Positions 1-8,451 are shown, counted from the first letter of the stretch. The stretch is DNA of 64,000 nt from Flavobacterium hibernum (GCF_000832125.1 NZ_JPRK01000007.1:310001-374000); one strand, 5' to 3'. Numbers and translations: made by a program. Notes: generated by a model from the sequence alone, not told the origin.

Positions 1-444
1 CCAAGTTCCAAAAATAGCACTTACTAAAGTCACTACAATTACAGTAACTCCAGTTCCAATTTGTGCAAAAAGTGGTCCGGGACAAGCTCCAGTAATTGCC
101 CATCCAAAACCAAACATTAATCCGCCATAGATTTGTCCTTTGTTGAAAGTCTTTGGCTGAATTTCGATTTTTTCTCCTTGCAGCGTTTTAATATTGAACT
201 TTTTAATCAATTGAACAGATATTAGTCCAACTACAACTGCACTTCCAATTACGCCATACATAAAGAAAGATTGCAGGTGAAACATTTCCTGAATGCGAAA
301 CCAACTTATGATTTCGGCTTTTACGAATACAATCCCAAAAAAGATCCCGACAACAAGATATTTTAAGTTTGAGAAACCCGAATCTTTAATTTGACTTCCG
401 TTGATTCCTTCTGTATCTGTATTTTTATTTTCTAAATTACTCAT
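1..444 (-). CDS. YeeE/YedE-family sulfur transporter, second half (partial, C-terminus outside window)
   Basis: Inner-membrane protein of the YeeE/YedE family, which moves thiosulfate or other reduced sulfur compounds. The 148 visible residues start at an ATG 10 nt after the stop of the preceding YeeE-type gene and run off the left edge with no stop. Three hydrophobic segments are visible (about residues 28-42, 59-80 and 105-125). The family cysteine motif GACPGP has its Cys at residue 121. In this branch the usual single YeeE protein is split into two adjacent genes, and this is the second half. The tight spacing and the persulfide dioxygenase upstream in the operon support a sulfur substrate. 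The exact substrate is not readable from sequence. Family call is firm, substrate inferred. Confidence 0.85.
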   Translation of the reverse strand, partial: MSNLENKNTDTEGINGSQIKDSGFSNLKYLVVGIFFGIVFVKAEIISWFRIQEMFHLQSFFMYGVIGSAVVVGLISVQLIKKFNIKTLQGEKIEIQPKTFNKGQIYGGLMFGFGWAITGACPGPLFAQIGTGVTVIVVTLVSAIFGTW

Positions 445-454
445 TTTTGAAATT

Positions 455-1018
455 TTAAAGTGAAAGAATATAAGGTAAAATCAAAAGCGACATTACAAAA
501 CCGCCAATCATAAAACAGATTGTTGCGACTAATGAAGGCCATTGTAAATTTGAAATTCCCATAATCGCATGACCACTCGTGCATCCGCCAGCGTAACGTG
601 TACCAAAACCAACTAAAAATCCACCAACCACAATCATGATAAATCCACGAAGCGTTAATAAACTTTCCCAAGAGAAAAGTTGTGTTGGCACTAATCCAGA
701 ATGATCTGTAATGCCGTAAGTGGCTAATTGCGCAGAAAGTTCTGGCGCAATTTCAACCGGATTTGGATTGGCTAAGAAATAAGCAGAGATAACTCCGCCA
801 AGAAAAATTCCGAAAACGAAAAATAAATTCCAGCTTTCTTTTTTCCAATCGTATTTAAAAAACGAAATATTTGCCGGAATACAAGCCGCACAAATATGAC
901 GAAGTGAAGAACTAATTCCAAAAGATTTATTCCCAATAATCAATAAAATAGGAACAGTTAATCCAATGAGCGGACCTGCAACGTACCAAGGCCAAGGTTC
1001 TTTTATAATTTCTAACAT
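455..1018 (-). CDS. YeeE/YedE-family sulfur transporter, first half
   Basis: A 187-residue inner-membrane protein, the N-terminal partner of a two-gene YeeE/YedE transporter. About five hydrophobic segments are visible. Conserved cysteines occur as C43-x-x-C46 and in the glycine-rich motif GGCTSGHA (C146), as in thiosulfate-type YeeE channels, where cysteines on the permeation path contact the sulfur substrate. It sits 101 nt after the persulfide dioxygenase gene and 10 nt before the second half, so the three are probably one transcript. The 101-nt gap holds a hairpin-forming repeat. Role inferred: bringing in or exporting sulfane-sulfur species handled by the neighbouring dioxygenase-rhodanese. 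Confidence 0.88.
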   Translation of the reverse strand: MLEIIKEPWPWYVAGPLIGLTVPILLIIGNKSFGISSSLRHICAACIPANISFFKYDWKKESWNLFFVFGIFLGGVISAYFLANPNPVEIAPELSAQLATYGITDHSGLVPTQLFSWESLLTLRGFIMIVVGGFLVGFGTRYAGGCTSGHAIMGISNLQWPSLVATICFMIGGFVMSLLILPYILSL

Positions 1019-1021
1019 ATT

Positions 1022-1112
1022 TTTTTAGGTTCAAAGGTTCAAAGGAGTAGAGGTTCAAAGGTTTGATTCGAAAAGGAAGAACTTTGTCCCTTTGAACCTT
1101 TGCGTCTCTGTG
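1022..1112. repeat. Intergenic inverted repeat inside the sulfur operon
   Basis: Three direct copies of GGTTCAAAGG on one side face a CTTTGAACCT arm on the other, so the transcript can fold into a hairpin between the persulfide dioxygenase and the first YeeE gene. Such ggttcaaagg elements are typical scattered flavobacterial intergenic repeats. It may cause partial termination or RNA processing between the genes, but nothing shows that directly. Confidence 0.6.
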
Positions 1113-1119
1113 CCTTAAA

Positions 1120-2535
1120 TTATTTTAATACTTTACTCTGACAAACAAAATCTGATTTTGGAATGTTAGTTTTTGAAATTGCTCCAAAACCACCTTCAAT
1201 TTCCGTGAAGTTTCTAAAACCACGAGCTTGCAAAATCGAAGATGCGATCATACTTCTATATCCTGCTGCGCAGTGCAAATAAAAATGCTCATTTGGATTA
1301 ATGTCTTTTACCCAGTCATTAATAAATGCCAATGGTTTATTGTAAGCTTCCTCAATATGTTCAGCACTATATTCAGTTTCTTTACGAATATCGATTACTT
1401 TATCTTCTTTAATATTAAGTTGATTCGCAAATTGTTCAGCCGAAATTCGGTTTACCGTATCGACTTCAAAACCTGCTTTTTGCCAAGCTTCAAAACCACC
1501 TTCAAGATGTCCAACAATAGAGTCAAAACCTACACGGCTTAAACGAGTTACAGTTTCTTCTTCAAGACCAGCTTCTGTAACTAATATAATAGGTTGCTTT
1601 ACATCGGCAATCAAAGTTCCAACCCACGGTGCAAAATCTCCGTTAATACCAATATTAATAGATTGCGGAATAAATCCTTTATAAAAATCTACATTTTTTC
1701 GAGTATCCAGAATCAAAGCTCCAGTTTCTTCAACTACAGCCTCAAAATCTTCTGCTTTAATGGCTTTCATTCCGTTATGCAATACAGTTTCAAAACTCTC
1801 GTATCCACCTTTATTCATAGCAACATTCATACTGAAATAAGCTGGCGGAGGTAATAAACCATCAGTAACTTCTTCAATAAATTCAGCTTCCGTCATGTTA
1901 GCGCGCAAAGCATAATTTGTCGCTTTTTGATTTCCAATAGTCGAAACCGTTTCTTTGCTCATGTTTTTTCCGCAAGCGCTTCCTGCACCATGTGCCGGAT
2001 AAACAATTACCTCATCGGCCAAAGTCATAATTTTATCTCTTAACGAGTGAAATAAAATTCCTGCCAATTGATCTTGTGTCATTCCAGCTGCTTTTTGAGC
2101 TAAATCCGGACGACCAACATCGCCAATAAATAAAGTGTCTCCAGAGAAAATAGCGTGATCTTTTCCGTTTTCGTCAATCAATAAATACGTTGTACTTTCC
2201 ATAGTATGACCAGGAGTATGCAACGCTTTAATTGTGATGTTTCCAACTTTAAATTCTTGTCCGTCTTTAGCAGAAATGCAATCAAACTCGCAAGCCGCAT
2301 TTGGTCCGTACACAATTGGAGCTCCAGTTTCTTTACTTAAATCGATATGACCCGAAACGAAATCAGCATGAAAATGCGTTTCAAAAATATATTTCAATTT
2401 TACCTGATCGCGTTCTAAACGATCCAAATAAGGCTGAATTTCTCTAAGAGGGTCAATAATTGCGGCTTCGCCGTTTGAAGTTATATAGTATGCACCTTGC
2501 GCTAGGCATCCGGTGTAAATTTGTTCTATTTTCAT
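1120..2535 (-). CDS. Persulfide dioxygenase-rhodanese fusion (MBL fold plus two rhodanese domains, CstB-like)
   Basis: A 471-residue cytosolic enzyme predicted to oxidise persulfides to sulfite and pass sulfane sulfur on. Residues 1 to about 240 are a metallo-beta-lactamase fold of the ETHE1 type: THFHAD at 53-58, H110 in TPGH and D133 in SGDT supply the expected two-His, one-Asp iron site, and PAHG is at 180-183. The usual HADH is HADF here, so the last His of that motif is Phe59. Residues about 260-355 form a rhodanese domain without a catalytic Cys (the loop reads VTEAGLEE). Residues about 364-455 form a second rhodanese with active C422 in HCAAGYRS. This order (MBL, inactive rhodanese, active rhodanese) matches S. 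aureus CstB. It is first in the operon with two YeeE genes, and an FNR-type palindrome and a good -7 box lie upstream. Confidence 0.92.
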   Translation of the reverse strand: MKIEQIYTGCLAQGAYYITSNGEAAIIDPLREIQPYLDRLERDQVKLKYIFETHFHADFVSGHIDLSKETGAPIVYGPNAACEFDCISAKDGQEFKVGNITIKALHTPGHTMESTTYLLIDENGKDHAIFSGDTLFIGDVGRPDLAQKAAGMTQDQLAGILFHSLRDKIMTLADEVIVYPAHGAGSACGKNMSKETVSTIGNQKATNYALRANMTEAEFIEEVTDGLLPPPAYFSMNVAMNKGGYESFETVLHNGMKAIKAEDFEAVVEETGALILDTRKNVDFYKGFIPQSINIGINGDFAPWVGTLIADVKQPIILVTEAGLEEETVTRLSRVGFDSIVGHLEGGFEAWQKAGFEVDTVNRISAEQFANQLNIKEDKVIDIRKETEYSAEHIEEAYNKPLAFINDWVKDINPNEHFYLHCAAGYRSMIASSILQARGFRNFTEIEGGFGAISKTNIPKSDFVCQSKVLK

Positions 2536-2561
2536 GATATGAATTGAAAAATGATGGGTTA

Positions 2562-2569
2562 CAAAGATA
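2562..2569 (-). promoter_or_regulatory. -7 promoter box of the sulfur operon (TATCTTTG on the minus strand)
   Basis: Perfect match to the Bacteroidota -7 consensus TAnnTTTG, 27 nt before the ATG of the persulfide dioxygenase gene. It places the transcription start at about 2558 and sets the FNR-like site at 2592-2605 near position -40. Confidence 0.7.
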
Positions 2570-2591
2570 ACTTTGTTTTCTTTTAAAATAG

Positions 2592-2605
2592 GTGACTAAT
2601 GTTAC
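2592..2605 (-). promoter_or_regulatory. FNR-type 14-bp operator upstream of persulfide dioxygenase
   Basis: Read on the minus strand it is GTAACATTAGTCAC, two half-sites GTAAC and GTGAC (inverted) separated by 4 bp, the same 5-4-5 architecture as FNR boxes. Its centre is 33 bp from the centre of the -7 box, placing it near -40, the class II activator position. A near-identical sequence with identical spacing lies upstream of the TauE gene (11168-11181). Seen in sequence; the binding factor (Crp/Fnr protein at 11343-11969) is inferred. Confidence 0.55.
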
Positions 2606-2738
2606 AGAAATTAGGTTTTTGTGTAAAAAAATATAGTTTTAGACATTTGGTTTGATTTAAAGTGAAGCAATTAAGCTTTTACTTATAATTTTGCATATGA
2701 CGAATGTCATTTTAAAAAATATTTAAACTGCTATAGAA

Positions 2739-3332
2739 ATGAACACAGAAGATTTATTGAATCAGATTGCTTTTATTAAAGAAATTGATAAGGTTAAATA
2801 CATTCAGCGAAAAACGAAATTGTTTAATAGTGAACGAAATGAAAACGATGCAGAACACAGCTGGCATTTGGCTTTAATGGCGATTGTTTTGGCCGACCAT
2901 TCAAATGAACCAATTGATGTTTTAAAAGTGGTGAAAATGGTTTTGATACATGATATTGTCGAAATCGATGCCGGAGATATTTTTTTATACGATTCAGAAC
3001 TGAATCACGATAATACTGATGAAGAACGATTGGCGGCAAATCGAATCTTCGGTTTACTTCCACAAAAACAAGCTCAGGATTTTATTGCCATTTGGGAAGA
3101 ATTTGAAGCCGGTGAAACCAACGAAGCAAAATTTGCCAGATCGATGGACAGATTGGAACCTTTATTGCAAAACACCTCAAATAATGGCGGAACCTGGAAA
3201 GAGTTTGATGTAAAATATAATAAGGTTTACGAAAAAAAGAGCGTTATAAAAGAAGGTTCAGCAACTTTATGGAACTACGCCGAAGGTTTGATTAATGAAA
3301 GTGTAGAAAAGGGAATTTTGAAGAAAGAATAA
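2739..3332 (+). CDS. HD-domain phosphohydrolase, YfbR/HDDC2-like 5'-deoxynucleotidase
   Basis: A 197-residue soluble protein of the HD superfamily. Metal ligands are readable: H40 in DAEHSWH, the HD pair H71-D72, and D137 in SMDRLEP, the same layout as the E. coli 5'-deoxynucleotidase YfbR. That family removes the phosphate from deoxyribonucleoside monophosphates. It stands alone, divergent from the sulfur operon. A box TAATTTTG at 2686-2693 is a plausible -7 element. Family confidence is high; substrate is by analogy only. Confidence 0.82.
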   Translation: MNTEDLLNQIAFIKEIDKVKYIQRKTKLFNSERNENDAEHSWHLALMAIVLADHSNEPIDVLKVVKMVLIHDIVEIDAGDIFLYDSELNHDNTDEERLAANRIFGLLPQKQAQDFIAIWEEFEAGETNEAKFARSMDRLEPLLQNTSNNGGTWKEFDVKYNKVYEKKSVIKEGSATLWNYAEGLINESVEKGILKKE

Positions 3333-3344
3333 AGATATACTTGT

Positions 3345-3453
3345 GTCATTTCGAGGAACGAGAAATCGCACGCGCTGATCAACATAGATTGTTAATTTTG
3401 TATGTGTCCCGAGGCTTTGGGAAAGTGTGATTTCTCCCTCTGGTCGAAATGAC
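3345..3453. repeat. REP-like inverted repeat (GTCATTTCGA termini)
   Basis: About 109 bp bounded by GTCATTTCGAG and GTCGAAATGAC, inverted copies of each other, with a second inner pair (GAAATC and GATTTC). The type is common in flavobacterial intergenic DNA. A short antisense reading frame through it is an artefact of the repeat. A degenerate relative is at about 7318-7380. Confidence 0.7.
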
Positions 3454-3505
3454 AAAAATATCGCACATAAAAGTATTATTTACACATCAGGAATTGTTGA
3501 AAAGT

Positions 3506-3519
3506 TTAACAAATATCAG
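3506..3519 (+). promoter_or_regulatory. Weaker FNR-type site upstream of cydAB
   Basis: TTAAC-AAAT-ATCAG fits the GTRAY-N4-RTYAC pattern of the two sulfur-gene sites at 8 of the 10 half-site positions. Its centre is 55 bp upstream of the centre of the -7 box, putting it near -62, the classical class I activator position. An overlapping imperfect palindrome (TTGTTGAA and TTTAACAA, 3494-3512) could be the true operator instead. Confidence 0.35.
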
Positions 3520-3563
3520 ATGATAAACTTTTTTTAAAGGCAGGAATTTCGGGTTTTAATGGG

Positions 3564-3571
3564 TAAATTTG
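3564..3571 (+). promoter_or_regulatory. -7 promoter box of cydAB (TAAATTTG)
   Basis: Perfect TAnnTTTG match 26 nt before the cydA ATG. No clear -33 TTTG element lies at the right distance, which suits a promoter that depends on an activator. Confidence 0.55.
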
Positions 3572-3597
3572 TGGGACTTCATAAATAAAATACCACT

Positions 3598-4944
3598 ATG
3601 GAAGAAATGCTTTTTTATGACCGAATGCAATTCGCCTTCACAATTACTTTTCATTATCTTTTTCCGCAACTTACAATGGGTCTTTCTTTGATCATTGTTT
3701 ACTTTAAGTGGAAATATCTACGAACTAAAGACGACCAATACAATCACGCAACTCATTTCTGGATGAAAATCTTTGCTTTGAATTTTGCAATGGGTGTTGT
3801 AACCGGAATCCCAATGGAGTTTCAGTTTGGAACCAATTGGGCGAAATTCTCTGAGTTAACTGGCGGAATCATCGGTCAGACTTTGGCAATGGAAGGAATG
3901 TTTTCCTTTTTCTTAGAATCCTCTTTTTTAGGAATATTTTTGTTTGGAGAAAAAATCCTGGGACATAAATGGCATTTTGTAACCGGATTATTGATTTGCA
4001 TTGGTTCTTGGGCCAGCGGATATTTAATTATAGCAACACATTCGTGGATGCAAAATCCTGTGGGATATGAAATTCTTGAAAACGGAAAATTTGTGCTTAC
4101 AAATTTCAAAGCTTTATTTCTGAACCCGTGGTTATGGCCATCTTATTTACACAATCAAGCGGCGTCGTTAGTGACGAGTTCATTTGTTGTAGCCGGAATT
4201 GGTGCTTTTTATATTTTGAGTAAAAAGAATATTTCTTTCGGGAGATTGTTTGTTAAAACAGGTGTAATCTTCGGATTGATTTCGTGTGTTATCGTTGCAG
4301 TTCCTACCGGAGATTTATTGGCAAAAAATGTGGTTAAATACCAACCGGTAACTTTTGCAGCAATGGAAGGAATTTTTCATACAGAAAAGAAAGGTTCTGA
4401 AATTGTTTTAATTGGACAACCCGATGTAAAAGACAAAAAATTGGACAATAAAATTGCTGTACCTAATATATTGAGTTTCTTAACTTACGGAAGTTGGCAT
4501 CAGGAAATAAAAGGATTAGATCAGTTTGAAGAAGATGTTCATCCAACCAATATTTCAGGGTTGTATTATGCGTATCATATTATGGTAGGACTTGGAACCA
4601 TATTTATAGGTTTGATGTCTTTTGCAGTTTTTCAGCTTTTTAGAAAAAAATTATTCGAAACCAAATGGATTTTGTGGTCATTAATGTTCATGATGCCATT
4701 TCCGTACATCGCCAATACAACAGGTTGGTACACGGCCGAATTAGGAAGACAACCTTGGCTGGTTTATAATTTAATGAGAACTTCGGCAGGAGCATCGCCA
4801 ACGGTTTCATCTGGAAATACGCTATTTACTTTACTAGGATTTATTGGATTGTATCTTTTATTGGGAATGTTGTTTTTGCTTTTGGTTGGAAAAATCATCA
4901 ATAAAGGACCTCATCATGTTGAACTGAATTCAGAAAAAATATAA
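3598..4944 (+). CDS. cydA: Cytochrome bd ubiquinol oxidase subunit I
   Basis: A 448-residue inner-membrane subunit that oxidises quinol and carries the haems of a bd-type terminal oxidase with high oxygen affinity. Haem ligands are in the expected places: H19, H185 and M329 (AYHIMVGLG), with the proton-path acids E99 and E107. Quinol-site K247 and E257 lie in the Q loop. The late motif GRQPW confirms the family. The Q loop is short, as in bd oxidases lacking the C-terminal loop insertion. cydB follows after 2 nt. A -7 box and a possible FNR-type site lie upstream. No cydX-like small gene is seen. Cytochrome bd resists sulfide, which fits its sulfur-detox neighbours. Confidence 0.97.
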   Translation: MEEMLFYDRMQFAFTITFHYLFPQLTMGLSLIIVYFKWKYLRTKDDQYNHATHFWMKIFALNFAMGVVTGIPMEFQFGTNWAKFSELTGGIIGQTLAMEGMFSFFLESSFLGIFLFGEKILGHKWHFVTGLLICIGSWASGYLIIATHSWMQNPVGYEILENGKFVLTNFKALFLNPWLWPSYLHNQAASLVTSSFVVAGIGAFYILSKKNISFGRLFVKTGVIFGLISCVIVAVPTGDLLAKNVVKYQPVTFAAMEGIFHTEKKGSEIVLIGQPDVKDKKLDNKIAVPNILSFLTYGSWHQEIKGLDQFEEDVHPTNISGLYYAYHIMVGLGTIFIGLMSFAVFQLFRKKLFETKWILWSLMFMMPFPYIANTTGWYTAELGRQPWLVYNLMRTSAGASPTVSSGNTLFTLLGFIGLYLLLGMLFLLLVGKIINKGPHHVELNSEKI

Positions 4945-4946
4945 TT

Positions 4947-6023
4947 ATGGAATTTTTTTGGTACGTTGTTTTAATGGGAATTCTGGCCGTTTATATTGTA
5001 TTAGACGGTTATGATTTTGGCGCAGGAATTATTCATTTATTTTTTGCTAAAAACGAGAAAGATAAAAAAGCAATTACGAGCGCAATTGGTCCATTTTGGG
5101 ATGCAAACGAAGTTTGGATTATTGCTGCCGGAGGTGTTTTGTTTTTTGCTTTCCCAACGTTATATGCATCTTCTTTTAGCGGATTTTATTTGCCTTTAAT
5201 CATGATTTTATGGCTTCTAATTTTCCGTGCAATTGGTTTAGAAATGCGTGGACAAGTGCATCACCCAATGTGGGAAGCCATTTGGGACAAAGCTTTTGGA
5301 ATCGCAAGTTTGCTCTTAGCACTTTTCTTTGGGATTGCTTTGGGAAATATTGTTCGTGGCGTTAATTTAGGAATGGTAACCAATGGGGTTTCGACCCAAG
5401 AAGCACATTATTTCTTTTTGCCTTTATGGAATCCAACTTTTAGTCCGCAAGCAAATGAATTGGGAATTATAGATTGGTTTACACTCTTCTTAGGAATTGT
5501 AAGCGTTGTTGCCTTAACGATTCATGGCGCAAATTGGATTATTTTTAAAACCAATTCGTCTTTAAATACGCAACTTAAAAATGTGGTTTTTAAATTGAAT
5601 ATTGTTTTACTGGTTTTGGTTTTTATATCGCTTCAAATTTGGCATTTTATTGAACCTCAACCGTTTCATAATTTTATAGAAAATCCGATACTTTGGTTTT
5701 TTCCTCTAATGACTTTTGTTGGAATTGCGGGATTGTTTAAAGTGCGATCTTTTAAAAAAGACGGTCATGGATTTATATTTTCTACCTTATTTTTAGTTGG
5801 TGGATTTGCCTCAACAGCGGTTTCGATTTTTCCGAATGTTTTGCCTTCAACTAATAATGTAAATCCGTCTTTAACGATTTACAATACTGCTGCAGGAGAA
5901 TATGGTTTAAATGCCGGAATGAGTTGGTTTTTTATCGCTTTGTTTCTGGTGATTGTTTATCTAATTGTTCAGTACCGCGTTTTTAGTGGTAAAATGGATG
6001 AGGTTGGATATGGGGAACATTGA
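4947..6023 (+). CDS. cydB: Cytochrome bd ubiquinol oxidase subunit II
   Basis: A 358-residue partner of CydA, with about eight or nine membrane segments. The N-terminal family signature LDGYDFGAG and the FWDANEVW motif are present. It starts 2 nt after the cydA stop, so the two are translationally coupled, and a strong hairpin terminator follows at 6073. It stabilises the haem-bearing subunit and shapes the oxygen and proton channels. No further oxidase or maturation gene (cydC, cydD) is nearby. Confidence 0.96.
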   Translation: MEFFWYVVLMGILAVYIVLDGYDFGAGIIHLFFAKNEKDKKAITSAIGPFWDANEVWIIAAGGVLFFAFPTLYASSFSGFYLPLIMILWLLIFRAIGLEMRGQVHHPMWEAIWDKAFGIASLLLALFFGIALGNIVRGVNLGMVTNGVSTQEAHYFFLPLWNPTFSPQANELGIIDWFTLFLGIVSVVALTIHGANWIIFKTNSSLNTQLKNVVFKLNIVLLVLVFISLQIWHFIEPQPFHNFIENPILWFFPLMTFVGIAGLFKVRSFKKDGHGFIFSTLFLVGGFASTAVSIFPNVLPSTNNVNPSLTIYNTAAGEYGLNAGMSWFFIALFLVIVYLIVQYRVFSGKMDEVGYGEH

Positions 6024-6072
6024 TTTTTTATTTGCCACTAATTCACGAATTTTTGCAAATCATTATATAAAG

Positions 6073-6099
6073 CCGTTGGTTCTAACCAACGGTTTTTTT
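6073..6099 (+). terminator. Rho-independent terminator after cydAB
   Basis: Stem CCGTTGGTT with AACCAACGG (9 bp, 2-nt loop) followed by seven T. The palindrome also belongs to a recurring repeat: a degraded copy (TGGTTTTAACCA) occurs near 7182, and both are followed by a GGCTTTAGCC or GGCTAAAGCC palindrome. Confidence 0.85.
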
Positions 6100-6154
6100 G
6101 TTTTAAAGAATATGGCTTTAGCCAAAATGTTAGTTGTATAAAAACTTCAATTTA

Positions 6155-6949
6155 TTAAAAATTAGTTTTGCCATTAATATAAGAAGTAAAGACTTTTTGA
6201 AAAGCCGTTAAATCGATGGCACCAGATTTGATTATTTTTCCGTCACTGTATATTTGATATTGACCAATGTTGGGAGATTTTTTGGCCCATAAAATACCAC
6301 TTTTAATTTTACCCAATTCGTCAGTTGTTAAATAGGCAGTTATCTTTTCTTCCGATTCAGATTGTATTTTATCTCTATACTTGCTTAAATAAATTCTTAG
6401 AAGCGCATCTTCCTGAGAGAAAAAATCTGCAATTTCATTAAAAAGCAAATCAATAGTTACATTGTTTTCTGAAGTTTTTAGGAAAAGATATAATTTATAG
6501 CTTTTTTCATAATCGCCTTCGGGGAGTTTGGGTGAATAATTTTTAGATGAATAACTGTAATTTTCGTTGTCTAATATTTTACCGTAGATCAAGCTATTTG
6601 AGGGTAAACTGCCCATTTTAAAATCGAAAAGTTCTACAGAGGAAATAAGGACACCTTTGTAAAAAAAATCACTAACCTTTTTTTGATCCTTAACATATAT
6701 CTTTATTACGGCGTCGTTTTCTACAGTATTCTTAATAACGATCGTGTCTTTTTCTTTGGTAAAAAATATTGAATTACCATAATAAGCAGCGGAAACGTCG
6801 ACTGAGAAACTTTCAAGTTTACCATCCCTATTATATTTTTTTGTGATTGCTCCGCTTTCAATATCAATTTTTTCGGTTTTCAAACTATCTGTTTCTTGTG
6901 CGAAAACGGAGAAGGTGAATAATAAAAGTATTATTATTTGTTTTTTCAT
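6155..6949 (-). CDS. Hypothetical secreted protein
   Basis: A 264-residue protein with a clear signal peptide (residues 1-17, ending VFAQ). The mature part is rich in Lys, Asp and Ser and contains text-book features of no family I recognise. Strand-turn patterns such as YSDGKIIKSG hint at a beta-rich fold. It stands alone between repeat-containing gaps on both sides. Probably a periplasmic or outer-membrane-associated protein. Function unknown. Confidence 0.75.
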   Translation of the reverse strand: MKKQIIILLLFTFSVFAQETDSLKTEKIDIESGAITKKYNRDGKLESFSVDVSAAYYGNSIFFTKEKDTIVIKNTVENDAVIKIYVKDQKKVSDFFYKGVLISSVELFDFKMGSLPSNSLIYGKILDNENYSYSSKNYSPKLPEGDYEKSYKLYLFLKTSENNVTIDLLFNEIADFFSQEDALLRIYLSKYRDKIQSESEEKITAYLTTDELGKIKSGILWAKKSPNIGQYQIYSDGKIIKSGAIDLTAFQKVFTSYINGKTNF

Positions 6950-7428
6950 TCTTTATAAGATTATTCTTTGTAATACCAAAAGTAGTTTATCTCGATGATA
7001 AAAAAGTTTCGATACCGGAAATTTCTTTTTTTGCTCGAGTACACGTTAGAGACCACTTTTTTTCTTTACCGGAGTTCAGTAAACTTTGTTTGAAACGACA
7101 TTCTTTTCCTTGCATCTTAGACAAAGAAAAGATAATTTAGATATTGTAGTTATACGAATTAATTATATCAATAAATGCTGGTTTTAACCAATAATTATTT
7201 TGTTTTTAAGAGATGTGACTTTAGTTAAATTGTTATGTATATTTGGCTAAAGCCAAGACATTTTATTAAAACGGCTATTGAAATATCAATAATGATTAAT
7301 TTTTCAAATGTAGTTACTTCGTTCCTAGCAATGACTTTGCATGTGTCCTTCCGAGGAACAAAGCAATCTCATCTAGGATGGTTTTGTTCATCACTAATTC
7401 ACAAATATTTAAACAGTTATATTCAAAT
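6950..7428. other. Gene-free gap with degenerate repeats
   Basis: No convincing gene. It holds a decayed copy of the element found after cydAB: TGGTTTTAACCA near 7182, then the perfect palindrome TTGGCTAAAGCCAA at 7243-7256. A fragment of the GTCATTTCGA-type repeat follows at about 7318-7380. The same palindromes on both sides mean the hypothetical gene at 6155-6949 is flanked by related repeats. Confidence 0.5.
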
Positions 7429-8406
7429 ATGAAAAAATATTTTTTGATAATATTTATTGTTTTAATTCTGATTTCTTGTAAAAAGACCAATTCGCATATT
7501 GATGTGGTCAATTTAAAGAAAGAGAAGTTGTCTGAGTTTAATGTAAAAATTGATACTCTTACGCAAACTAAAAATGGAGATTTGACTAAAGTCGTTTTGT
7601 TTAGGAATAATTTTTATTGCATGTTTGAAACATCAAGAAAAAACACTACTAAACAATTTATTAAAATGATAGTTTTTAATCAGAAAGGTAAATTCATCGA
7701 AGATGCGTTTGTACCTGAAGAAATTCAAAATATGTCGCACTATGATTTAATAGTTGAAAATGACAGTTTATATGTGAAAGAAAATCAGTTTGAAAAAGAA
7801 AATTTTGTTTTGGGAGAATATATTGCAGATTTAAATAAAATCAAAACAAGAAATTTTCCCATCTTTAAGGATGAAACTTATAGTATTTATTCAGATTATA
7901 AAGGAGAGTGGGGCGGAACAATTTTTTTTGAAAATAACAAGACAAAAGAAGTTTTTGAAACTTACTCGAGTTGTCCGATAGTTGTAAATAAAATTAAAAA
8001 AGATTATTACGTAACAAATAATGGTATGTTTTCCTCAAATATTTTGAAAATATCTGACCCAACCAAACTCCATAAAAGCAAGCTAAATTTTAATGAAAAT
8101 GTAGGAAGTAAATATGATGAAGGTGTTGATGAAATTTTAAATATAGATGACATAAGTATTACAACTTCATTTGTAAATGAATATAAATTGTATCATTTAT
8201 ATTCTGATAAAAAGAATGTATTTATTGGAGTTATTGAGAATGGAAAAATGAAACCTCAGTTTAAATTTGCTTTTAATTTTTATCCTCATTTTAATCAAAA
8301 ACTTGATAATGAAAAACAATTATTAACTTTTTATATTCCATCAAATAAAGAAAATGGAATATTAATTATTGATAAAAAAAATATTTACTTTCATGTACTA
8401 AAATGA
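7429..8406 (+). CDS. Hypothetical lipoprotein
   Basis: A 325-residue protein. The reading frame stays open further upstream, but the ATG at 7429 gives an ideal lipoprotein signal, with lipobox LISC and Cys17, so I start there. The mature part has repeated short beta motifs (GKFIEDAF, YIADLNKI, YSDYKGEWG) resembling the 6-bladed beta-propeller proteins of Bacteroidota (BF3164-like family), but the match is weak. Probably surface or periplasm attached. The following small membrane protein gene begins 45 nt downstream. Confidence 0.75.
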   Translation: MKKYFLIIFIVLILISCKKTNSHIDVVNLKKEKLSEFNVKIDTLTQTKNGDLTKVVLFRNNFYCMFETSRKNTTKQFIKMIVFNQKGKFIEDAFVPEEIQNMSHYDLIVENDSLYVKENQFEKENFVLGEYIADLNKIKTRNFPIFKDETYSIYSDYKGEWGGTIFFENNKTKEVFETYSSCPIVVNKIKKDYYVTNNGMFSSNILKISDPTKLHKSKLNFNENVGSKYDEGVDEILNIDDISITTSFVNEYKLYHLYSDKKNVFIGVIENGKMKPQFKFAFNFYPHFNQKLDNEKQLLTFYIPSNKENGILIIDKKNIYFHVLK

Positions 8407-8451
8407 GAAATTGTTCAAATCAGACATTAGTGAAAAATATTTTTGAAATCT

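Noticed and set aside
3267-3455. 62-residue minus-strand reading frame after the HD gene
   Set aside because: It runs mostly through the GTCATTTCGA inverted repeat and part of the HD gene; such frames recur wherever the repeat occurs and do not look like protein.
6024-6154. cydX-like third subunit after cydB
   Set aside because: No short hydrophobic ORF with a start lies between the cydB stop and the terminator.
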